A stretch of DNA of 37,814 nt, from positions 1-37,814 of the forward strand of contig CAJCIT010000275.1 in the NCBI GenBank assembly GCA_903970405.1, read 5' to 3'. A program made the position numbers and the translations under genes. Under the pieces are notes generated by a model. It had not been told where the DNA came from. It made no database searches and worked only from the letters and a program-made list of their open reading frames with translations. Source of the DNA: Acidobacteriaceae bacterium (GTDB lineage Bacteria; Acidobacteriota; Terriglobia; Bryobacterales; Bryobacteraceae). Below are positions 33,860 to 37,814 of the stretch, one piece after another. Numbering within the stretch: position 1 is the first letter of the stretch; each line of letters starts with the position of its first letter.

Positions 33860-34276
33860 ATGCGCATTTTGTGTACGCTCTTCGTTGCTCTGCTGGCCCC
33901 GCTCGCCAGTGCGCAGAGTTTGGCCGGCCTGAAGGGCTCGGAGAAGCAGCCTCAGAAGTTCGACTTCCCGAAGCCTTTTAACTCTGCCGCTTTGCGAAAG
34001 GCTTTCAGCGGCCAGCCGCAAATTCTTGTCCTGAAGGGCATGATCCAGTCGAACAGGGCCGGCAGCGAACGCTTCAGCGGCGTGCCGCAAACTCTCCTGC
34101 TGCAAGGCGCTGAGGCCCCGGATTCGAAGGTCTGCGCCATCCGGCTGCTTGAGTACAAGGCCGACGCTTCGGTGGACCCCGGAATCCGGCATCCCGTCTC
34201 ACGCGATGCCGACACGAATGCGGTCGCGGACCCGGCTCCGTTCCGCCTTCCCATGCCTGCCTGCCCAAGAAAGTAG
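33860..34276 (+). CDS. Exported hypothetical protein
   Basis: This 138-residue protein starts at ATG 33860 behind a strong ribosome-binding site (AGGAGG). It has a signal peptide (MRILCTLFVALLAPLASAQ). The mature part is Pro-rich with two cysteines (VCAIRLLEYKAD and MPACPRK), a pattern I associate with small secreted acidobacterial proteins, function unknown. The frame is open further upstream, but that part has no signal peptide at its start. Confidence 0.72.
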   Translation: MRILCTLFVALLAPLASAQSLAGLKGSEKQPQKFDFPKPFNSAALRKAFSGQPQILVLKGMIQSNRAGSERFSGVPQTLLLQGAEAPDSKVCAIRLLEYKADASVDPGIRHPVSRDADTNAVADPAPFRLPMPACPRK

Positions 34277-34281
34277 TTGGG

Positions 34282-34299
34282 AGGAGACAAAAATCTCCT
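34282..34299. terminator. Short hairpin after exported protein gene
   Basis: AGGAGA-CAAAAA-TCTCCT, 6-bp stem, starts 6 bp after the stop codon. It has no U tract, so termination is uncertain. The rest of the gap to 34531 shows no gene. Confidence 0.3.
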
Positions 34300-34531
34300 T
34301 GGCGCAGGCCTTCAGATCGGAAGCAGAACAGGCCGCGTAGCAGGACCCGGAACTCCCGCACGCTCCGCCGCGGCGCACGATTCGACAGGACGGGAAGTTG
34401 CCGTTGTCCGCCGGGATCAGCCCAACGTCGGGACTGCCACGAAACAAAGCTGGGACAGACGCTCTTCGTGCGCCTAACGAGGCAATAAGAATCACGGATC
34501 CGTCTACCGGTCACTCACCTTCACCGCCAGA

Positions 34532-34537
34532 TAAGAT
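34532..34537 (+). promoter_or_regulatory. -10 element of apparent leaderless transcript
   Basis: TAAGAT is followed after 6 nt by the GTG at 34544. Confidence 0.5.
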
Positions 34538-34543
34538 CGGGTT

Positions 34544-35554
34544 GTGCCACACTACTGCACTTTGATTCCAGGCGACGGAATCGGTCCCGAAGTCGCTGAG
34601 GCAACCGTCCGCGCCGTCGAAGCCACTGGCGTTGACATTCGTTGGAAGCGCGCCGAATTGAATGAGGCCATCATCCTCGAATCCGGCAAGACCCTGCCCC
34701 AATACCTGCTCGATTCGCTGAATGAGACCAGAGTGGGCCTTAAAGGCCCGGTCACCACGCCCGTGGCCGGCGGCTTTCAGAGCGTAAACGTCGCCTTACG
34801 CAAAACCCTCGATCTGTTTGCCAACGTGCGGCCGGTCTCGACGCTGCCCGGAATCAAGACACGCTTCCAGGATGTAAAGATCGACATGGTGATCTTCCGT
34901 GAGAACACGGAGGACCTATATTCAGGCCTGGAGCACGAGATTGTGAAGGACGTGGTCACCAGTCTCAAAGTGATCACGCGGACAGCCTCCCATCGTATTG
35001 CACAATACGCCTTTGAATATGCCCGGCGGAACGGGCGCAAGCACGTGGCGGCCATCCACAAAGCGAACATCATGAAGTTGGCCGACGGCCTGTTTCTGCG
35101 ATGTTGCCGCGAAGTGGCGCAGGAGTTCCCTGACATTCAGTATAAGGAGTTGATTGTCGATAACGCCTCCATGCAACTGGTGATGCGGCCGGAGACGTTC
35201 GATGTGCTGCTATTGCCGAATCTGTACGGCGACATCGTTTCTGACCTGGCGGCCGGGCTGGTAGGAGGACTCGGCATCGTTCCCGGAGCCAATATGGGTG
35301 AGACCCATGCCGTGTTCGAGGCCGTGCATGGCAGCGCGCCGGATATCGCCGGACAAGGCAAAGCGAATCCCACCGCACTGATGATGTCGTCAGTGATGCT
35401 CCTGATCCACATCGGCGAACCGGATGCGGCACGGAGACTGCGCCATGCCATCGAAGCCGTCTACCTCGACGGCACTCGGCTCACCGCCGATGTCGGTGGA
35501 TCGGCGTCGACGGGCGAGTTTACAGACGCAGTCCTGCGGCAGTTGCGGCGCTGA
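34544..35554 (+). CDS. NAD-type isocitrate dehydrogenase (IDH/IMDH family)
   Basis: This 336-residue beta-decarboxylating dehydrogenase shows [11 protein letters not shown]80 with VNVALRK (substrate Ser and Arg), [13 protein letters not shown] (119-131), K173 (HKANIMK), metal aspartates D206, D230 and D234 ([13 protein letters not shown]), and [12 protein letters not shown]. The S80 context and ENTEDLYSG favour isocitrate over isopropylmalate; the length and lack of an NADP-binding insertion suggest NAD use. It would feed the TCA cycle. The GTG start follows TAAGAT by 6 nt. Confidence 0.9.
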   Translation: MPHYCTLIPGDGIGPEVAEATVRAVEATGVDIRWKRAELNEAIILESGKTLPQYLLDSLNETRVGLKGPVTTPVAGGFQSVNVALRKTLDLFANVRPVSTLPGIKTRFQDVKIDMVIFRENTEDLYSGLEHEIVKDVVTSLKVITRTASHRIAQYAFEYARRNGRKHVAAIHKANIMKLADGLFLRCCREVAQEFPDIQYKELIVDNASMQLVMRPETFDVLLLPNLYGDIVSDLAAGLVGGLGIVPGANMGETHAVFEAVHGSAPDIAGQGKANPTALMMSSVMLLIHIGEPDAARRLRHAIEAVYLDGTRLTADVGGSASTGEFTDAVLRQLRR

Positions 35555-35595
35555 GTTCTAACCTCACCCGCCAGCAGAATCGCAAGCGGCTCGGC

Positions 35596-35871
35596 CTAAG
35601 CAACCAGACTTAACGCTTGCTTGTGCACATCGTCGGCGACAGCTATCGCCTTGGTGTCCGCCGCGTGGGCATCGGTTGCTTGCGATAAAGAAATTGCCGC
35701 TGCGCTCAGATCCACCGTGTCCATGGCCGGCGGGGCGCTGGAGCCCGTCGCCGCGAACTGACTTGACGAGGGCCACGCTGAGATCTGTGCTACTGCCCGA
35801 TCCACCTGAACCTCTGACTGTTGCAGTCCCTGTTGCGCTGATGATATTGCTGGCAGCATCAACAAACTCAT
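35596..35871 (-). CDS. Small protein resembling flagellar rod/hook protein ends
   Basis: The 91-residue frame starts at ATG 35871 (MSLLMLPAISSAQQGLQQSEVQVDRAVAQIS). It resembles a shortened FlgB/FlgC/FlgG-type protein: the N-terminal segment is like the conserved ALSGLxxxxxxxxxxAxNIAN helix, and the C-terminus DTVDLSAAAISLSQATDAHAADTKAIAVADDVHKQALSLVA is like the VDLxxEMVxLxxAxxxYxANxKxxxxxDEMLxxLL helix. The middle domain is absent. The frame stays open to 35997. No other flagellar gene is near, so export or assembly in a rod is only a guess. Confidence 0.55.
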   Translation of the reverse strand: MSLLMLPAISSAQQGLQQSEVQVDRAVAQISAWPSSSQFAATGSSAPPAMDTVDLSAAAISLSQATDAHAADTKAIAVADDVHKQALSLVA

Positions 35872-35935
35872 CGGCCGGATTCGGAGAAATCTGAGGAATT
35901 TATGCAGCGGCTCGCCGCATCCCGCGATAGCCGCT

Positions 35936-36235
35936 TTAGCCGAACACGGACTGGTTGAGATGCAGACCGCTATTGACAGACAGCTCCGGTTGCTCATGCT
36001 CCAGTGGCTGTATGATGTGGATCATTTTCGGTGCCGGCTCATGGGTTTGTTCCAGCAGCGTCGAACCGGTGCCACTCAGGTCAAGCCGATCGCCAGCAAG
36101 GGCAGTGTCGATCGAGGCAACTGGACCCGGTGGAGACCAAGGCTGGCTCGCCGCCACGTCCGCTCGCCGGAAGGCATAGGAAATCGGTTGCAGCATAACG
36201 TCATATCGGACGGGCGGAGAAAAAACTTGAGGCAT
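35936..36235 (-). CDS. Hypothetical small protein upstream of rod-like protein
   Basis: The 99-residue frame from ATG 36235 (MPQVFSPPVRYDVMLQPISYAFRRAD) has a GGAGGG sequence about 10 nt upstream. It is Pro- and Ser-rich with an acidic C-terminal half (TLAGDRLDLSGTGSTLL) and neither signal peptide nor known domain. It is followed on the same strand by the flagellar rod-like gene after 64 bp, so the two may be a unit. The frame is open upstream to 36433, but that region looks non-coding. Confidence 0.4.
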   Translation of the reverse strand: MPQVFSPPVRYDVMLQPISYAFRRADVAASQPWSPPGPVASIDTALAGDRLDLSGTGSTLLEQTHEPAPKMIHIIQPLEHEQPELSVNSGLHLNQSVFG

Positions 36236-36531
36236 TGTGCGTTGCCCTCCAGCGGATCTCCAAACAATCCCTACCGGTCGCCGACCAGCGGCGAATTTCG
36301 CCATTCTCACGCCCGGCATTGCCAACGCCGGTGATTCGCGGAAACAGATAAACTCCTTTGTATTAGGGATTTCCGGACGAAAAGGGACAGACCCCATCGA
36401 CCTCCATTGACCCCATTGATGGGATTGACGCAATCACGCGACCATCGTCCCTCTCTTGTAAGGGCCCGAATTGTTCTCCAATTCCGTGTGCAACACTTCT
36501 TTGGTTTACGCCTCTAACCCTTACCAGGAAT

Positions 36532-37053
36532 ATGGCTGAAGTTATGAAGAAACGACTATCGAAACAGGGCCAATTTGGCCCGGCAGGCGACGCAATGCTC
36601 CATCTCTTCGTCGCGACTGACCATCTGCGCGACAGAATGGAAGCGGCGTGCGCCTCCTTCGGGATCACTTTGAGCCAATACAACGTACTTCACGTACTGC
36701 GGATGGCGCATCCGGTGGGATATTCGCGGAATGAAATCGTTCAGCGAATGATCGAGCGCGCGCCCGATGTCACCCGGCTTGTCGACCGGTTGGAGCAGCA
36801 GCGGTTTGTCCTGCGCCGCCGATCGAGCGAAGACCGCCGCCTGTCGGTGACCAATATCACCGACGCCGGCCTTCAACTGCTTGAAGGGATTGAGCCGGTG
36901 ATGGATTCGCTCCAAATAGAGTACTTTGCAAATCGGTTGGGCGAGCGGGATTGTCTGGAGCTTTCCCGGATTTGCGAAGAGATCTATGCGACCGAGGAAC
37001 GGGGAAATTCAGACCTTCGCGCCGAGCACGCCGGTCAGCGGGCTACTGGCTGA
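36532..37053 (+). CDS. MarR-family transcriptional regulator
   Basis: This 173-residue protein has the MarR winged helix: HLRDRMEAACASFGITLSQYNVLHVLRMAHPVGYSRNEIVQRMIERAPDVTRLVDRLEQQRFVLRRRSSEDRRLSVTNITDAGLQLL. The wing contains the conserved DRR. As a dimer it would bind operator DNA, often near its own gene, and respond to small aromatic ligands or oxidants. Starts at 36532 and 36544 are both possible. The last 45 bp overlap the 3' end of thiG on the other strand. Confidence 0.92.
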   Translation: MAEVMKKRLSKQGQFGPAGDAMLHLFVATDHLRDRMEAACASFGITLSQYNVLHVLRMAHPVGYSRNEIVQRMIERAPDVTRLVDRLEQQRFVLRRRSSEDRRLSVTNITDAGLQLLEGIEPVMDSLQIEYFANRLGERDCLELSRICEEIYATEERGNSDLRAEHAGQRATG

Positions 37054-37794
37054 GGCGTACTCGCGCCGCGGCATCCGGCCCGCCAGAAAGGCCGCCCGTC
37101 CCGCTTCAACCGCCAGTTTCATCGCGTGGGCCATCCGCTCTGAGTCTTCGGCCTCGGCAATGGCGGTATTCAGCAAGACCCCCTCATAGCCTAGCTCCAT
37201 CGCCACCGCTGCGTCGGAGGCCGTCCCCACGCCCGCATCCACAATTAAGGGCGTCCCGGTAATCGCTTCCCGTAGAATCCGGAGATTGGTCGCGTTTTGG
37301 ATGCCGAGCCCGGAGCCGATGGGCGCCGCCAGCGGCATCACGGCGGCGGCGCCAGCGTCAATCAGCTTGCGGGCATTCACCAGATCGTCGGTCGTATAGG
37401 GCAGGACAACGAAGCCCTCCTTGACCAGCGCCCGCGTGGCCTCCAGCAACCCCTCGTTATCCGGGAACAGCGTCGTTCGATCGCCAATCACTTCCAGCTT
37501 GATCCAATTGGAAAGTCCCGCTTCCCGGGCCAGGCGCGCCGTGCGAATGGCCTCGTCCGCGGTGAAGCAGGCTGCGGTGTTGGGGAGAATAAACAGCTTG
37601 TCGCGGTCGATGAAATCGAGTTCCGATTCCTTCGTCCGGTCGGTAAGGTTGACGCGGCGAACCGCCAGGGTCACCATCTGCGTGCCCGCAGCTTCGTGGC
37701 ATCGCTTCATCAGCGCCTTATTGCGATACTTGCCGGTCCCGACGAACAGCCGGGAGGTGAAGGTGCGGCCCGCAATAGTCAGAGCGTCGTCCAT
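37009..37794 (-). CDS. thiG: Thiazole synthase
   Basis: This 261-residue TIM-barrel enzyme forms the thiazole phosphate ring of thiamine from deoxyxylulose phosphate, dehydroglycine and ThiS thiocarboxylate. LTIAGRTFTSRLFVGTGKY, NTAACFTADEAIRTARLARE, IKLEVIGD with the Schiff-base K99, AAVMPLAAPIGSGLGIQN and VDAGVGTASDAAVAMELG are diagnostic. It starts at ATG 37794, 6 nt after CATAAT. No thiS, thiH or thiO is in the window; they may lie beyond the right edge. Confidence 0.96.
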   Translation of the reverse strand: MDDALTIAGRTFTSRLFVGTGKYRNKALMKRCHEAAGTQMVTLAVRRVNLTDRTKESELDFIDRDKLFILPNTAACFTADEAIRTARLAREAGLSNWIKLEVIGDRTTLFPDNEGLLEATRALVKEGFVVLPYTTDDLVNARKLIDAGAAAVMPLAAPIGSGLGIQNATNLRILREAITGTPLIVDAGVGTASDAAVAMELGYEGVLLNTAIAEAEDSERMAHAMKLAVEAGRAAFLAGRMPRREYASASSPLTGVLGAKV

Positions 37795-37800
37795 GCCTCT

Positions 37801-37806
37801 ATTATG
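37801..37806 (-). promoter_or_regulatory. -10 element of apparent leaderless transcript
   Basis: CATAAT on the minus strand, 6 nt (AGAGGC) before the thiG ATG. No room remains for a thiamine riboswitch if transcription starts here. Confidence 0.4.
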
Positions 37807-37814
37807 GGCGCACC

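Noticed and set aside
33565-33867. Minus-strand frame upstream of the RRM gene
   Set aside because: It covers the AT-richer divergent promoter region and palindrome, with no conserved pattern.
37795-37814. Thiamine (TPP) riboswitch before thiG
   Set aside because: Only 20 bp of upstream sequence is present and a CATAAT hexamer lies 6 nt before the start; none of the conserved TPP motifs are visible.

Overview
The window looks like a chromosomal segment of a GC-rich soil-type bacterium, most likely an acidobacterium of the Solibacter/Bryobacter kind. That assignment is an inference. It rests on the mix of housekeeping genes, many small secreted proteins, several families of short dispersed palindromic repeats, and a large share of genes whose start codon lies only 5-7 nt after a -10-like hexamer (apparently leaderless transcripts). 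No rRNA, CRISPR array, phage or transposase gene was seen.

Positions 1-5497 hold the most striking feature: the distal part of a quinohemoprotein amine dehydrogenase (qhp) operon. In order it has the 3' end of the alpha (diheme) subunit, the radical SAM maturase QhpD, the cofactor-bearing gamma subunit QhpC, the beta-propeller subunit QhpB, the subtilisin-like leader protease QhpE and the ABC exporter QhpF. Every cysteine and acidic partner needed for the three thioether bridges and the cysteine tryptophylquinone is present in QhpC at canonical spacing. The products would make, trim, export and assemble a periplasmic amine-oxidising enzyme.

Positions 5.5-15 kb carry a STAS protein, a NarL-type two-component pair, a small Lys/Ala/Thr-rich exported protein, an ABC-F ATPase, accD, argG, a Tat-exported PaiB-like flavin-binding protein, and a divergent pair of CPBP membrane proteases, one of which has lost the usual catalytic residues. 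Positions 15-25.5 kb are mostly core metabolism and cell envelope: coaA, a LolC/E-type permease next to lysS, a GT2 glycosyltransferase, a methyltransferase, a bactofilin, a GAF protein, a double zinc-ribbon protein overlapping a class IV aminotransferase, and a tight operon of a small membrane protein, rph and rdgB.

Positions 25.7-37.8 kb contain two exported hydrolases (MBL fold and amidohydrolase), a tRNA-Leu beside a broken Uma2 gene, an MmcQ/YjbR protein, and a HEAT-like and a DUF6624-like gene bracketed by repeat clusters with a perfect 44-bp direct repeat. They are followed by a RibD/DHFR-like protein, an RRM RNA-binding protein, several small hypotheticals, an NAD-type isocitrate dehydrogenase, two small genes of which one resembles the end of a flagellar rod protein, a MarR regulator and thiG.
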